The position numbers were made by a program, and so were the translations under genes. Below are positions 45,001-57,500 of a stretch of DNA of 64,000 nucleotides, one piece after another (the stretch's first letter is position 1; each line of letters opens with the position of its first letter). The stretch comes from Lanius collurio (Eukaryota; Chordata; Aves; Passeriformes; Laniidae). Location of the stretch: positions 2,897,500 to 2,961,499 of the forward strand of contig JACBWW010000017.1 of NCBI GenBank assembly GCA_020086605.1, given 5' to 3'. The notes beneath the pieces were generated by a model. That model saw nothing but the letters and a program-made list of their open reading frames with translations, was not told the DNA's origin and ran no database searches.

Positions 45001-47960
45001 CATTTCACTATTAACAGGTTTTCTCCATTATAAATTTAATTGACAGGATTTAAAGGCAATTGAAGTTGAGACCAAACATTTTGGACAAATTAAGAAAGGA
45101 ATTTTTGGGGGTTTTGTTGTTTTGGGGGTTTTTAAAACTAAATTTAGACGGAAGCAGTCAAAGGAGTGACTGGGCACTTGAGAGTTCAAATAACTGGTAA
45201 TTCTATGAAATGGAATATAGTCTGCACACTTTTATTCTCATTAGGAACTTCACACAGGAGCTTAACTGATCTGTACCTTTAATGTGTTTTCTCCCAGCTA
45301 GTGGAGAGATGCTTGCACAATGGACTCCACCAATTAATGCAGCCCAGGCTGACATTCAGAGTGGGTTAATATGGACACAGCCAAACTTAGCACATATTTC
45401 CTTCATCCCAGATCAACCAGGTGCTTCCAAATCCCCCTAGTCTTACCCTCAGCAAAGCAACAGAAGGTGTTTTAAAGTTGTCTGGGCTGGTATCCCTCAA
45501 GCCTACCAATGAGTTTGCCAAGAAGAATAAATGCAGCCCACAGATGACTCCAGAAGAAAAGCAGCCAGGCATTTTGGTTGATGCTTTGGAAATAATTCTG
45601 AAATTTCAGTGGTACTTTTCTACATTGAACTGAGACCAAAAGTTGAAATGTTAATTTCTTTGTGTACTTAAGTGTTCTGGAAAATTGCAGTTGGCCAGGC
45701 ACATAAATGAAACATTTTGACTGAGAATAATTAGTACTAATCTGATTCCAATGCCATAGCTCCCAAATCCTCATCAGAGAAATGGAGGACCAGGTAGGTC
45801 CCAAACACAGGGTGAGTGAACAGTTCTTTAGCCTGTGTTGCCTTGACTTTACATAAGAACTTTACTGTCGATGGGGGAAGCTTAGACAGATTCCTCGTGA
45901 GAACATACATAAAACCATGTTTAGGCATCATTATATATAACTGAATCTTACCCAACATAATTAAACTGCTATAGGTCTCTAATTTCCTCCTGAAGACCAC
46001 AGCCTTGCAGTCAGTGTGATTCCTTCTAAAATGTAGCACTGGAACATTCCTGACATTATATTCCTGTTGTATTTTAAACTGTGTCTCTCAGGGACAAACT
46101 TCTGAGATTTAAAAAATAAGTATAAAAGATTACAAAGAACTGAGGCCTATGGATCATTCCTTTTTTTTTTTGCCTCTGTTTTGATAGCTCCCCATCTAGA
46201 AGAATTCTGTATTTTTCCTCTCTGCCTTCTTTCCTTTGCATTCTCTTGCTCCTGCATCATGTATTGTATCCAAAATGCCTGACTCAATGTAAGGCAGGGG
46301 AAATTGCCAGCAATATTCAGAGACTGGTGTCAGTGGAGCAGTTGGGTGGCCATGGGAAGAACTCCCACCCAAAAGGTGACTGGATGCCATGAAATGAGCT
46401 TCATTCTCCTCTTTATTGTTCCATTTTCAGTAAAGCATGATCTATCATTGAGACAAAGACCCTAAGAACATCCCTCTGTTGTTTGTTTTGGAAGAGGTCC
46501 CAGCTCTATAGCCAGTGGACACCTTGAGCGTGAAGAGCAGAGAGAAAGGTTTGCTTCAGTTGCTCCTTCTTCCCCAAAAATTCCTGTGTAGCCTGGCAGT
46601 AAGGCAGAAAGCTTTGGGGATACTGTCATTAAAAACTGCTCTGAGCATAGATGAATCCTGACTATGGACCTTGCCCAACAAGGTTGTGTTTTACATTGTA
46701 AGTAGAAGAAAAGTAAGACTATATTTGCCTTCTCTCTCTCTCTCACTCTCTCTCTGTTTTTCTCTTTCAGAATCCAAAGGTGTTTATGTCCAATATTCAA
46801 ATACTCTCAAGTGAACAAGAGATATGCATTTAGGAAATATATATATGTCCAAATCCCTTAACACCCCAAAGTAAAAACCTCACAATCTCAATAAGTTTGC
46901 CCAGCAACACCCAGAATCAGACACTCAGATGTCTCAGAGCTGCAGTTTTAAATGGCTTGCTGAAAGTGTGCAGCCTCATAGGCAATTTCATTTTGTAAAT
47001 GTAGGCTCTGTGAGGAGTGCCAGGATAAAGATAGGGCTATAATTACTTAAAGAAAAGGAAGAGGTTGCTCCTCCAGCACTCATCTCCCTCCTTTGGAGTT
47101 TTACCCCTTTTCCCATCATCATAGCAGCTGAGTGCATGCTCTGTGAAAGATCATAATTGCCTGGGAAAGCTGTAAAGAAAAGGGAGCCCATCTGCCAAAT
47201 GTCCCTAAGCCCAGCTATCATCTCACTGCTCTGTCCTGGGGTCCTTTAGCCTCAAGTAAAGAGTTCAGAAACATCTTTTTGAGCATACTGCAGTAACACT
47301 AGCAATGTTACCCCACTTAAGTCCAGCTAGTGAGAAATACTTTTCTGAAGCTCCAATAAGCTCACTTTTGCTTTAAAGTGGGGTCTCAGATAAGTTTTTG
47401 TAACTTTTCTTAATTTCTTATCCTCAAAGTGAGAGCAATGCTGTAGTTCATCTAGAACTGAATACAAAAGCCAGGAAAAATTCTGGGGCCAGGAACAAAA
47501 CCTGAGATCTCTCTCACCATTGTTCCAAATCACTGCATTTGAATTGCAATGTCCAGCTTATTTCTCATCTCTCCCCTTCCAAACTACACAGACTTGAATT
47601 TTGTATTTTCTTCTCTAGCAATAGGCCAAAAAAGGAGAGGCAAAGGTTGCCCCAGTATGATCAGCTGATGTGTACAAAGCCAGTGCTCATTTTGGGACAC
47701 AATGAGTTTGATCCCCTTTGACTGAGGGAGACCAGATGTGGTTGAGCTCCCCCTGCCCAAAGACAGCCAGGACTGCATCTTGGGGAGTCTTTGCTTCACT
47801 TTTCTATAAATATCCAGTTTCAAGTGAACCTTCAGGCATTGATTATGTCATGAATACCTGCAGCCCAAATTCAGCTTAGATACTTGGGTTTTTTTCACTG
47901 TGGCCCACGAAATCTGCATTTAAGTGCTGGAGTGCTTGTTTGGATATTACAGCTTTTGAC
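45001..47960. other. non-coding stretch, no gene or repeat family recognised
   Basis: Overlapping minus-strand frames at 45472-45804 (110 codons) and 45737-46039 (100 codons) show no domain. A T-run of 11 lies at about 46160-46171. A homeobox-rich AT stretch at 45020-45075 (TTTAATTGACAGGATTTAAAGGC) resembles conserved non-coding texture but is short. Confidence 0.45.
46730..46754. repeat. (CT)n microsatellite next to an acceptor-like CAG
   Basis: Eight or nine CT units, one interruption (CACTC), then more CT, TGTTTTTCTCTTTCAG ending at 46770. The tract plus CAG looks like a splice acceptor, but the sequence that follows has a stop after about 20 codons and no donor of matching quality, so no exon is called. 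Confidence 0.9.
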
Positions 47961-48035
47961 ATTCTCACCTCATGCAAATCAGTGTGTGTTCTACCACTGA
48001 CTTCAATACAGCTGGAATTTTTCCTTAATGCCTTG
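47961..48035. repeat. probable fragment of an old amniote repeat with the CACTGACTTCAAT motif
   Basis: ATGCAAATCAGTGTG (47972-47986) followed by CCACTGACTTCAATAC (47994-48009) and AGCTGGAATTTTTCC has the word order of an ancient repeat common in sauropsids ('...CACTGACTTCAATGGAG...'). The family name is not assigned. It is the third copy of the TGACTTCAA word in the window. Confidence 0.4.
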
Positions 48036-48279
48036 GAGCTAATAGCCTGTTACTTGCTACCAGCTATGACTGGGCAATTTTTGATTTATCAGAGGAGATG
48101 AAACATTCTTGATGTACCAGCTAAAATTTTTAATCAATCCAATGAAAAAAATCCTCTTCTTCCTAATAGAATATTCTGTTTCTCCCCACTCCCTGGGAAA
48201 ATCCATTATCTTCTGTCATATGTCAAAATATATCCACTGAGTATTGATATCAAGTAATTATGTGAGACAAAATCATTCG
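48036..48279. other. short non-coding stretch, nothing recognised
   Basis: Ordinary AT-rich DNA with no frame, repeat or motif cluster. Confidence 0.5.
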
Positions 48280-48500
48280 TGTATGGTAAGAAAGCAGAGG
48301 CAAATGACTGCATTCTGAACTGCCTCTCTCAGTAGCAACGTGGCAAAGGCTTCAAACTTCATATGAAAATGAGAAATGCATGCAAATTACTTTGTCTAAA
48401 TGGATTTTCATTAGAAATGAAATACAAGCAGTTCAAAAATCACTAATGTTCACTGGCAAGAGCCAAATGGCTGAGTCAACATCACTTTTAGTCTTTAGTT
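48280..48500. promoter_or_regulatory. candidate conserved regulatory element
   Basis: Repeat-free segment containing CATATGAAAATGAG, a perfect octamer ATGCAAAT (48380-48387), TCATTAGAAATGAAAT and GGCTGAGTCAACATC (an AP-1/MAF-like TGAGTCA word at about 48472-48478). The texture resembles developmental enhancers. Conservation was not testable here. Confidence 0.25.
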
Positions 48501-50157
48501 CTTTTCTATAATACTGAACCACTGAAATAGTCTGATCAAACTTGGCATTTCATTGTGCCAGCTTAGTTAAGTCAGACTGACTCATCCTTGGGGCATGACA
48601 AGTGCTAAATGAGCTACTGATCCTTTGCACTGCTGGGTACAGCTCACTGTAGGACTAGGACATGGACAATAGGAAATATTAATAGTGGGTGTCTCTGTCC
48701 TCCTGTTTAATTATTCTTATTTATTATGCATAGGTTATCTTCTTCACCCTAGATGCTGATTATTTTAACTGTGATGGAAAGAAGTCCAACACTTGTAACT
48801 AAAAAAATCTGAAGAGTCATGAAAATTCCAAATGTCAGTTTAAGCAGGACTCAAAGTTTAGGCCTGAAATTCTACATCTGTACATGGTACAGCCTCCAGG
48901 ATATGAAGAAGGAGTTGTACCATAAGATCTAAGCAGGATTATGCCCTGGGGAGATAAGAGCTGTGCTCTTCTGTGCATCCAAGAGCATCTCTGTGCTCAG
49001 AGCTGTCTAACAGAGCTGTGCCCCTCAGGTACCAGGCTGGGGGAGCTGCTCCTGTGAAGGCAAGTTCCTCACAAAGATATCCTGAGATCCAAAATACGGC
49101 TGCTGACTGAAAGCAAACACTTTCAGAGTTCAGCAAGTGTAGGTATCTGAAGTCTGCTTGTGTGGAAGATCTGATGTGCATCTGGTCAGGTGTAGAACAA
49201 AGAGGCAAGAAACATGGTGACAAGCCTCTTGAAGGAGGCAGCCTTTCTCACTGCCTCTTCCAGGATGCACAAGTTTTCTCCGTAATTCTTTGGCTACAAC
49301 TCTGTGAAAGGACTTGGAGCTTTATGGCCTTATGTTCTGCATTTGCTTTCCTCTGAGGAATTGCTTTGGAGTCAATCAACAAGATATCTTAACTGGAAAA
49401 CTATTCTAGGTATATCTCAAGGCAGTTTAGTTTATATTATTGTCCACTGGGGATATTCTTATCATGCTATTTGTGTGCAGAACTGTCATAACTAAGACAG
49501 GCCTGCCCTATCCTCATTTCCCTTAAGTTCCATGGCATCCAACACTTTTGAATCTGTATAGAACATAGGAATGCACAGTTCACCTTTACAATATTAATTG
49601 GATAACAGTGCACTTAGATTAAAAAATATATATACATTTAAAAGTTATCTGGGTTTAGCTTTTTATTCATTATCAGGGAGTGAAACTATTCTGCCTGAAT
49701 CCACCTCAGTGATGCTCCTTAGGTGCTCTCCTGCATAAAATGGGAGATTTTTGCCAGTTAAAAAAAAAAAAACAAAACATAAAAACATGTTACAAAAAGG
49801 GATGATCTGGAATACCTGCTCAGTTATGAATTGGAGCTCCCTGTCTCCAGCCTGAAGACAAAGCAATTGCTCACAAACAAAGCAGGAGGTTTCACTGAGC
49901 TAAAGTTGTCCACACTGTCCTGATACTATATACAGATGGAAGCAAACAACTACAGATGGAATGAAGTATCTGCAGCAATTTCTCAGCTGATTAAAGTCTT
50001 TTTAGACAGATAATATCATCTACTGTTATGGCCCTCAGAGCTTACACTGAAAGTTCAGGTACAAGTCCTGCTCCTGCTTTCTGAACCCTTATGTGAGACA
50101 GTTTTAGCTGCCCCTAAACTTGGTTCTCCAATAGAACCAGCATTTGAAATGCCTGAG
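48501..50157. other. non-coding stretch, nothing definite recognised
   Basis: Frames at 48939-49223 (minus, 94 codons) and 49162-49356 (plus) are without domains. An A-run of 13 lies at 49760-49772. No repeats were recognised until the CR1 tail. Confidence 0.5.
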
Positions 50158-50332
50158 ACTGGTGATGCACTGGCACAGCTGCCCAGAGAAGTTGTGGATG
50201 GCCCTGTTCAAGGCCAGGTTGCATGGGGCTCTGAGCACTCTGGTCTAGTGAAAAGTGTCCCTGCCCATGGCAAGAGGGTTGGAACTGAATGATTTTTAAG
50301 GTCCCTTCCAACCCAAAACATTCTATGATGCA
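50158..50332 (+). mobile_element. CR1 LINE 3'-end fragment, best-preserved copy
   Basis: Words in order: GCACTGGCACAGCTGCCCAG, AGAAGTTGTGGATGGCCCTG, TTCAAGGCCAGGTTGCATGG, GCTCTGAGCACTCTGGTCTAG, GTGTCCCTGCCCATGGCAAG, GGTTGGAACTGAATGATTTT, AAGGTCCCTTCCAACCCAAA, ATTCTATGAT. This is the last coding part and complete 3' terminus of CR1. It looks the least diverged of the copies here and is the strongest single indicator of a bird genome. The 5' end is truncated, as is usual for CR1. Confidence 0.95.
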
Positions 50333-51235
50333 GAGATTTGAGAAACCTGGATCTTCTTACTGGGATGTCTGCATGACTGTGCTCCCTTGGACCTTGGGCT
50401 GAGTCCTGGTTTGCTGTTCCTGCCCAAATTTCACTTGATGTGGTTCACATTGCTGAGGGAAGCAGCCCCTCTGAGCTGCTCTCAGCTGTAGTTGACTGAA
50501 CACCTGCAGGTGAGATTGGGCTGTAGTCTCTGGGGATATCACTAATGTTAGTGAAAATAAACATTGAAACTTAGTAAATTAACTGTTACTTAAGCAAAGT
50601 TCACTCAGTACAGCAAAAGTACAGCAAAAGCTTGTGGTATCTTTTATTATATCCTGAAGATTGTAGCAAATTGGGTTTGCTCCATGACAAGTTCTCCCAG
50701 AGTAATAGTACAAGGTCTGAAGTGTACTTTCAGGCTCACAATAGAGGTTTGAATAGCAGCTCCTGGTCAGCAACAGCAATCCTTCACTACTCAGTGTTTG
50801 CCAGATTAATTCCATAAATGCTTTAGTACTAAAATATTTGTAAGCTGGAAAAATTAGATCTGGAAAATGAGTTATTGTCTTAGTCCAGGAAGGCATGCAA
50901 GCCTTTAATGAGGGCAGGTATGATATCAAACTAATAATCACTCGTTTAGAAACTGCTAAATGCTATGAAAAACTGCCCTGGCATCTGGAGAGTTTAAGAC
51001 AGATCCACAAAGTAAGAAGCAGCTATTGCTACTGGTGGCTTGTGAAGCCATGAAATATGTCTGACGTTCACTTTCCAGGTCTGTGAGTCACACAGATACA
51101 ACATCTTGCTTCAACCAGAAACAAGATCCATTTTACCCAATAAATTGACCAGGCAAGGCTGTTCATTTAACCTTAATTACCTAAGTGTTCACCCAATATT
51201 ATGCAGACAGACAACATCAGTTGACACATTGGTCC
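50333..51235. other. non-coding stretch, nothing recognised
   Basis: A 120-codon minus-strand frame (50579-50941) has no domain. No repeats or motif clusters were noted. Confidence 0.5.
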
Positions 51236-51312
51236 TGCTAATAGTGATACTTAGCACTCCCCACCATTTTTCATCTTCAAAGCACTTTCCAAATTTTACT
51301 TAATTAATATCT
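51236..51312 (+). mobile_element. MIR-like SINE fragment
   Basis: 'AATAGTGATACTTAGCACTC' followed by 'TTTTTCATCTTCAAAGCACTTTCCAAATTTTACTTAATTAATAT' matches the 5'/middle part of the MIR consensus as seen in the copy at 4.7 kb (shared CATCTTCAAAG-GCTTT and TTAATTAAT words). The core and tail are absent. Confidence 0.7.
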
Positions 51313-52427
51313 TTGAAGATGCCAAACTGTTTGCTGATATTTCACTGATAGTTTCTGCTCTTTCCAGAGCAGAGGAAAAGATGCTATTTCCTAATTACGT
51401 TTTAGCAAAGACACTGCTGACTTCCCCTTCTTCTCATCTGGTTTTCAGTATCCTTCTATTTCCAGCAATCTGACCTCTTGCCAGTCAGCACCTGGGGAAT
51501 TATTGCCTTACTTGCCTTTTAAATGGCAGATAACAAATTGTTGTCAAAGTAAAACCTCTCAATTTTTCTTTAAGAAAAATTTAAATGTTACATGCTTAAC
51601 TCTCAGAACTTCAATCCTTTTAGTCAGTAACCAAGTAGGAGTCAATTAATTGCAAAAAATTCCAAACAATTTCCTATCTTTTAAATATGTCTCAGAGGTA
51701 TAGTTTCCTGACTTTCTGCTTGTTAGAGTCTTACAAATATTTATCAGATGCTTGAGTTGTATGCCACTGTTTCAGCGGAAGCTTTGTCAGGTTGTTGAAA
51801 TACGGATGTGATTCTGGACCTTTCATGTTTTCCTGGAGCATGTAAAGCCACATACAGTATATTACATGTCATTAGCACTGCTGCCTCTGTCACCCTGAGA
51901 GGGGAATTGGCTACTGGCAGAGTGCACTCTAAAGTCACAAACAAGCATTTCCACCAAGGCAATGAAGATCATAGCTTTTACACACAACAGTGTATTTAGG
52001 GGGAAAAAGTATCTGCAAAAGATGACTGCACTAACTATAAAACTAACAGAGAAAAGCAGATTTATGGTAGGTAGGAGGACAGCGTATTGCTCAGACAGTT
52101 TTGCAAAGTAGACAGAGAGCAGGTTCTTAGGATACTGCTTCGATACCCTCTGGGCCACTCAAAAATTGTGCCTTACACTACATTACAAAACTCTCACTTG
52201 TTGAATTTTAAATGACCTAGACATTAAGGAAGATTAATTTCCTTCTAGTAATTTTCTTTTCATTTTGTTCCAACTTCTCAACGATTTCTTCTAATTCTGC
52301 TGTAGCTATAATCATCCTTCAAATACATATCTGTCAGACACAGCACTGTCCATCATTTGTCACAGCTTAAATACAGACACACACTCACACTGCACACTCA
52401 TGTGTGTGTCCAGCTGTAGCTCTTTCA
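51313..52427. other. non-coding stretch, nothing recognised
   Basis: Overlapping frames at 51744-51962 and 51862-52158 (minus) and 51808-51999 (plus) lack domains. Small CA/TG-rich words near 52375-52410 (ACACACTCACAC ... GTGTGTGTCC) could form a hairpin. Confidence 0.5.
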
Positions 52428-52512
52428 TCTGCAGTTCAGCAAAGAATTGAGCCTGCTTGCATTCTGTTCAACAAAGCACTTAAACATAAAAGTGAGGATC
52501 AGGCTGGAGTGA
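52428..52512. repeat. fragment of an old palindromic amniote repeat (CAAAGCACTTAA family)
   Basis: TTCAGCAAAGAATTGAGCC (52435-52453) and TTCAACAAAGCACTTAAACA (52467-52486) match words of an ancient palindromic non-autonomous element widespread in turtles and archosaurs, in which 'CAGCAAAGCACTTAAGCA' flanks a CCATTGACTTCAATGG centre. Only one arm is visible here. The family name is not assigned. Confidence 0.4.
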
Positions 52513-52861
52513 AGCACATTGTGTTTAGAAATGCATTGTTTGATTAAAGGTTGAGATGAATGGTACGTGTTAATACATTATAAACTATAGGAAGAAACCT
52601 CCTTCCACTAACTTTCTGAGATTAAAAAAACCTATTTCAGACAGACCAGGGGTACTTCTGCCAGCAGAAAATCCATCTGGCCTAACTCTAATAGGATGCT
52701 AAAAACAGTAACAGTGAGAAACACCCAGAGCAGAAATACTTGCTAAAGACATGATCAGCAACCAGTGTGCCCCTCAGGGACTCGTTGTTTACTCCTCTGG
52801 AAGTTTAGGGTGGGTTTTTCCAAAAGAAGAAAATCTTAATAAAAATACACCCACCCTATAG
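52513..52861. other. short non-coding stretch, nothing recognised
   Basis: Ordinary AT-rich DNA leading into the A-rich tract, with no frame or repeat of note. Confidence 0.5.
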
Positions 52862-52926
52862 AGTAAAGAAAAATAAAGGGAAAAAAAAAAGAAAAAAAAA
52901 AGAAAGAAAAAAAAAAAAGAAAGAAG
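52862..52926. repeat. A-rich/GAAA low-complexity purine tract
   Basis: Runs of 8-12 A bases separated by single or double G bases over about 65 bases, followed by a purine-rich GAAGAAAAGAGAGAAGAGAG region to about 52965. It is a nearly pure purine strand with no transposon body attached. Confidence 0.95.
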
Positions 52927-54229
52927 TAATTTGGAGTAGAAGAAAAGAGAGAAGAGAGATCTCAGGGAGAAACAATTTTAAACCAGTCTACTGCTTCCCC
53001 CACCACAAGCCATTCATGGAACAAAAGGCCTCTGAGAAGCTGTGGACTAAGAAAGCTCATAGAGGAGGTACAGGAGATAATTTGTTTAAAAGAAAGAGCT
53101 GCAAAGCAAAGGTCACTTCAAAGACTGCCCAGAAATGTGGAATGCTGGCCTGCTCCTCCCTTTCACACTGCAGTGTTGCCATGATAGTGTGCTCTATCCT
53201 ACTTGTGAAATTGTTTCTAACCACAGAATGTCTTGGTACCATTTTCCCTGTTCTCCTCATGGTTTTCAGGATCAAACTGTTCTCAAACCTCCGCAGCTGA
53301 AATACGATATATTTAGTAGCAAAATGAACTATTTTGGTTGGTTTGTTTGTTTGTTTGTTTTTGACAGCTGTATTTATAATTCTTTGCAGATTGCTCAGCT
53401 GAAGTTCAAAGCTTTTCTTTAATTGTGCTTATTCTTCTGGAAATGACCTGGTACATCCTGCACTGGTTGCAACTGGATGACAAAATTAAAGTGAAAGAAA
53501 AGCTTTGCTGTCCTGTAGTAGCCAATTATGAAATGAGAACATACACTGTGAAGAAAAAAAGCTTTGTTAAAAACTTAAGAAACCAAAACCATGCTGCCCT
53601 TCATGATTCTGAGGTATTTTGGTTCATTGTCATCAGCATGGACACCTCTTCAAAGCTCTTTTTTTGTTTCTGGGCCATTCATAGCATTTTAGTTCACATT
53701 TGTCATAGAAGAACGCATCTCAAGGTGTGTCTCCATTTGCTCATGCAACTGAGATGGATGAAAATGTTTTTCATGAAAACAAGGAAGTTTCCCAAGGAGG
53801 TCTTTAATAATTTCTTTTTCTGACTGTTATTTTCCAAGCAATCAAGTTGACAAATGTATTGCAACCATTGGGAACTTGTAAGTTTAAGTAAAAATCACAC
53901 TGAAAGAGGATTGAATCCAAGTAGTAGTATGTGCAAAACCATTCTGGTTTTGTAAATCCTGCTTCTGCTAAAATGAAGAAGTCTGAAGAAGGTGCTATTG
54001 ATTTTTACTTCTCTAGGATACAGCAAGCCTAGCCCTCATTGGCCATGCTATACAGCATTGGCCTTTGGTAGCGTTATAAGAATACAAAGGAAATGAGAAA
54101 GAATTCTTTACCACCCTATTGCTTACCAATTCTGAAGACTTATTTTTCTCCAAGTATAGGCATTGTGACATTTTCAAAACGAAATCAGCATCTAATCCAT
54201 CCATGAGTAATCTAACTTGTAGGAAACAG
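52927..54229. other. non-coding stretch, no gene recognised
   Basis: Contains (TTTG)n at about 53339-53361. The plus-strand frame at 53425-53823 (132 codons) is among the longest in the window. It is hydrophobic and Lys/Phe-rich, lacks a domain, and has no promoter or splice context. The frames at 53016-53300 and 53135-53422 (plus) and 53057-53275 (minus) overlap and are taken as chance. Confidence 0.45.
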
Positions 54230-54500
54230 AGAACAAAAAGTGGGCTTTTAGATAAATCCTAATTAATTGTACATGCAAACGTCTTGGATGGATGTGGTCA
54301 TGCAATTCAACTACATGACTAATTATGTTGGAATTATAATGCCATATTTAAATAGATAAACACACATAAAAGTGCCTGCCCAGGAGTTTACATGCTGGAG
54401 ACTGGGAATAGAATCATTTTTTGGCTCTTTAGTGCCACCTGTTGAAAACTGAAAACTCATGCAAATGAATCTGTGCGCCAATTAGACGCCCCTTTAGAAG
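54230..54500. promoter_or_regulatory. candidate conserved regulatory element with octamer and CTCF-like site
   Basis: The segment is packed with homeobox-type words (CCTAATTAATTG, GACTAATTATG, GGAATTATAATGCC, CCAATTAGACGCC) and holds a perfect octamer ATGCAAAT (54459-54466). TAGTGCCACCTGTTG at 54430-54444 matches the CTCF core (TAG-GCC-CCTG-TG) at most key positions. There are no microsatellites and no transposon words. Of all segments here this one looks most like a developmental non-coding element. The call is based on texture only. Confidence 0.35.
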
Positions 54501-57500
54501 GGAAATGTCCACTTGCTTGGCTGGTGTGAAACTCAAAAATTTCAGAAATTTAACAGCTGGGGTGGAAATATTTGAAACATGGTTGTCACCCTATGAAGGA
54601 AAGTGTAACTCACCATTGGGGATGCTGGGGAGCAGGAGCCAAGCTCTTGGGACATGTGGCACATTCATAATGTCACATCTGTTCAAACTTTGGGCTGGTT
54701 CCCCTTCTCACCAGAAAACCATCACAGCACATACCTCAAAATAGGCATCCTGATTACAGAAGCCTCCTCTTCCATGAGTAATTCCATAGCAGTACTTCTC
54801 TGCTAATTAAGAGCAAGATCACTGCTGCCTTAGTCATGCAGAGTTGTGCTGGACCCAGACTGACCACTTGGAGTGTGGCACGCTATGCCACATGAGGAGG
54901 GCAGTGCACCTGCTGTGTCTGTGGGGAGCAAGCACCAGTGAAGTCAACATAAGTACCTCTGCCAGTGCATTGCTCCCAGCTGTGACAACTTGGTGGCCAA
55001 GCTGCTGACATCATCTCTGAGGTCAAAAGAGCAGATCAGAGTAAAAAGTCTCATAGAAGTTCAGTTTTCAAAATTATTTCTTGCCTGCTTTACTCTTTTG
55101 CTTTTAAAAGAGCACCCATTTTAGACCATTTTTCCCCTTTGGATTTAATTTATGATCAAGTTCTATCAAAAATGTAAAATATGGTCAGATCTGGGGCCTG
55201 GGCTGTGTTCTTCATCAAATGTCATATGGTTTGCCAAAGATGAAATAATGTAAAAATTCTCATTAGAGTAATCAAATCTATTTCTTGTGCAAAATCACTC
55301 ATCTCACCCCCTTACCTACAGTTTGAAAAGCTACTCTGCTAATTCAAAAACAACGTGAGGCTTGATGACAGTGAGCAAGGTAAAGGTAAATCGTGTGGCT
55401 GCTTCACAAACATCCCATGTGGCACCATGGTTTAGCCAAATGGCACTTTAAGTGAGAAAGGAACACCCTGGTGGAGCAGGACAAACCATGATGGAGATTT
55501 TAGCAAGTATTGGGTCATACAGGATGGTGCAGGGAAATTGGGACAGTTTGTTCTGTGCTCCTCAGTCTCTCTCCAGCTCTGCAGGAACTTCTGTCATGGA
55601 AAGATAGTGAGAGTTTAAGGCCAATGTTTTCATTTCACTTCAAGCAGTTTTAGGGTGATAAAGCAAAATCACCATCTCAGTCTCTTTGCCTCCAGCTGTG
55701 CCTTGAAACATAATATTTCATACACACCATTATCTGGATGTTGAAGGAACAGAACCTGCTCCCAGAGCTGGGAACAGAAAAGTGATCCCTTATTTTCAGA
55801 GAGCATATTTTTCAAAATCTGTTGCAATATGGAAAAAAGCCTCCAAAGATATAAAAGCCATCAAGAAGAACCTGGCAGGCACTGGCCCCACAGCTGCACA
55901 GCCACCTGCCTGGGGTAGGACCTGCATTCTTTCCCTGAGATACCCGTGGGGTGAGTTGACATGACTGGGCAGCTGAAGGACAACACTTGAATTCTGCCAG
56001 TGACAGGTTAAAACGGGACCTTCTTCATGGACTCTCTTCATTTCTCCTCCTTATCACATCCCCATTCATGCTCACTGCATTTCTTTGAACAAGCCTGCCC
56101 CACAGCTTTAAGCTCAACACGATTAAATCAAAGTATTACAATTGTCTACAGCATGTTTGACCTTTCTGGCTGACTTTCACTACCACTGACAGATTCAGCT
56201 GCCCAGATGTTTGTCCAGGTGTCACTTTCACAAAATTGCCAAAATAAGGGGTGTGTCCATCCATTTGGCTGGGCTTTCTAACATTTCTATGTAGGTATTT
56301 GAAAGGATAATAAGATACAGAAATCATCTCACTCAAATGAAAGCAAATCTTTGTCTGAAACATCAACTTTAAGACAATGAGCAACCCTAAGCACAATATT
56401 TTTGGCACAAAATATTTCCTGTTTCAATTTTAATCCTTTTTAAACATTACTCCATTCCAGTTAAACACCTGTTTTAGCCCTACAGAAGCTGATTCTGTAG
56501 AATTATATTCAATACCTCTTATTCTTCCAAGTGGGAAAGAATTTAATAGAGAAAAGTAGAATAGCTATTATGATAGTAGCACTTTATTATGGAGTAGCTT
56601 TTGGAGAAAAAAGGTAAGTCAGTAGCTTTGACAGATAATTATGGACTGCTATTACACAGCAGAATATCATTAAAAGTTACAATATGTAAAATATCTTTCA
56701 CATTTCAAAAAATGTTATCTACATTTTCCTCAGTTAAATGACTTACCAATTTAATGAACAAAGTTCTTTTAAATGTAAAAATATTCACTCTTTGAGTTTC
56801 TTTCAACATCTATTTTTAAAATCTTGTATATATTGTTTTCATGAATATTTGGTGCTTGAGGAGAAGTGTTTGGAAATGATTCCACACAATCTTGTTGACC
56901 TTTCTGATGCAAAATGAGAAAAGATTTCACAGTAAAATGCTCAACAATCCTAATATTCTACTTCTGTACTAATATGGCTTGAAAATACTCATGATTTCAG
57001 GATGAAGCACAAATACACAGTGCACGTCAGAGGTACTTTGTGATTATTTATAGTGCATTTGCATTCTGCCATCAGCCTTTACTCATCTAAGCACTCCAAA
57101 GTGAGCAGCTTCAGCCACTTAGAAAAGGCTCAATTTGCAGAAATTAAGGGACCACCTCCTTCAATCTACTACTCCTTTTTACAGCATTCTACTTTTAAGG
57201 AGTTTCAAGTTGGATACCCAAAATCAATACTTGCTTTTGAAATTGGTGGTCTTCAGCTTACCTTCAAAGAGTAAAAGAACAGGGATCAGCTGGCTCTTTT
57301 GTGCTGTCTCAACTTCTGGATTTCATAGAAGGAAATCTCAAGTTGCTTTTTTAGCCTCATAAAATGCAGACATTTATCTGTGCTAAAATGAATCCCCTTA
57401 TGTGATATGTCCTATCTATTTACTCCCTGCAAATTTCTCTTGAAGAAACATAAAATAAGCTATTTCCAATTTTCATCCCTATCTTCAGGGCACTATCAGC

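Noticed and set aside
46730..46830. Possible exon after the CT repeat and TTTCAG
   Set aside because: The acceptor-like signal is produced by the CT microsatellite, and the following sequence has an early stop and no comparable donor.
53425..53823. 132-codon hydrophobic plus-strand frame
   Set aside because: No domain, surrounded by low-complexity tracts, and other frames overlap the same bases.
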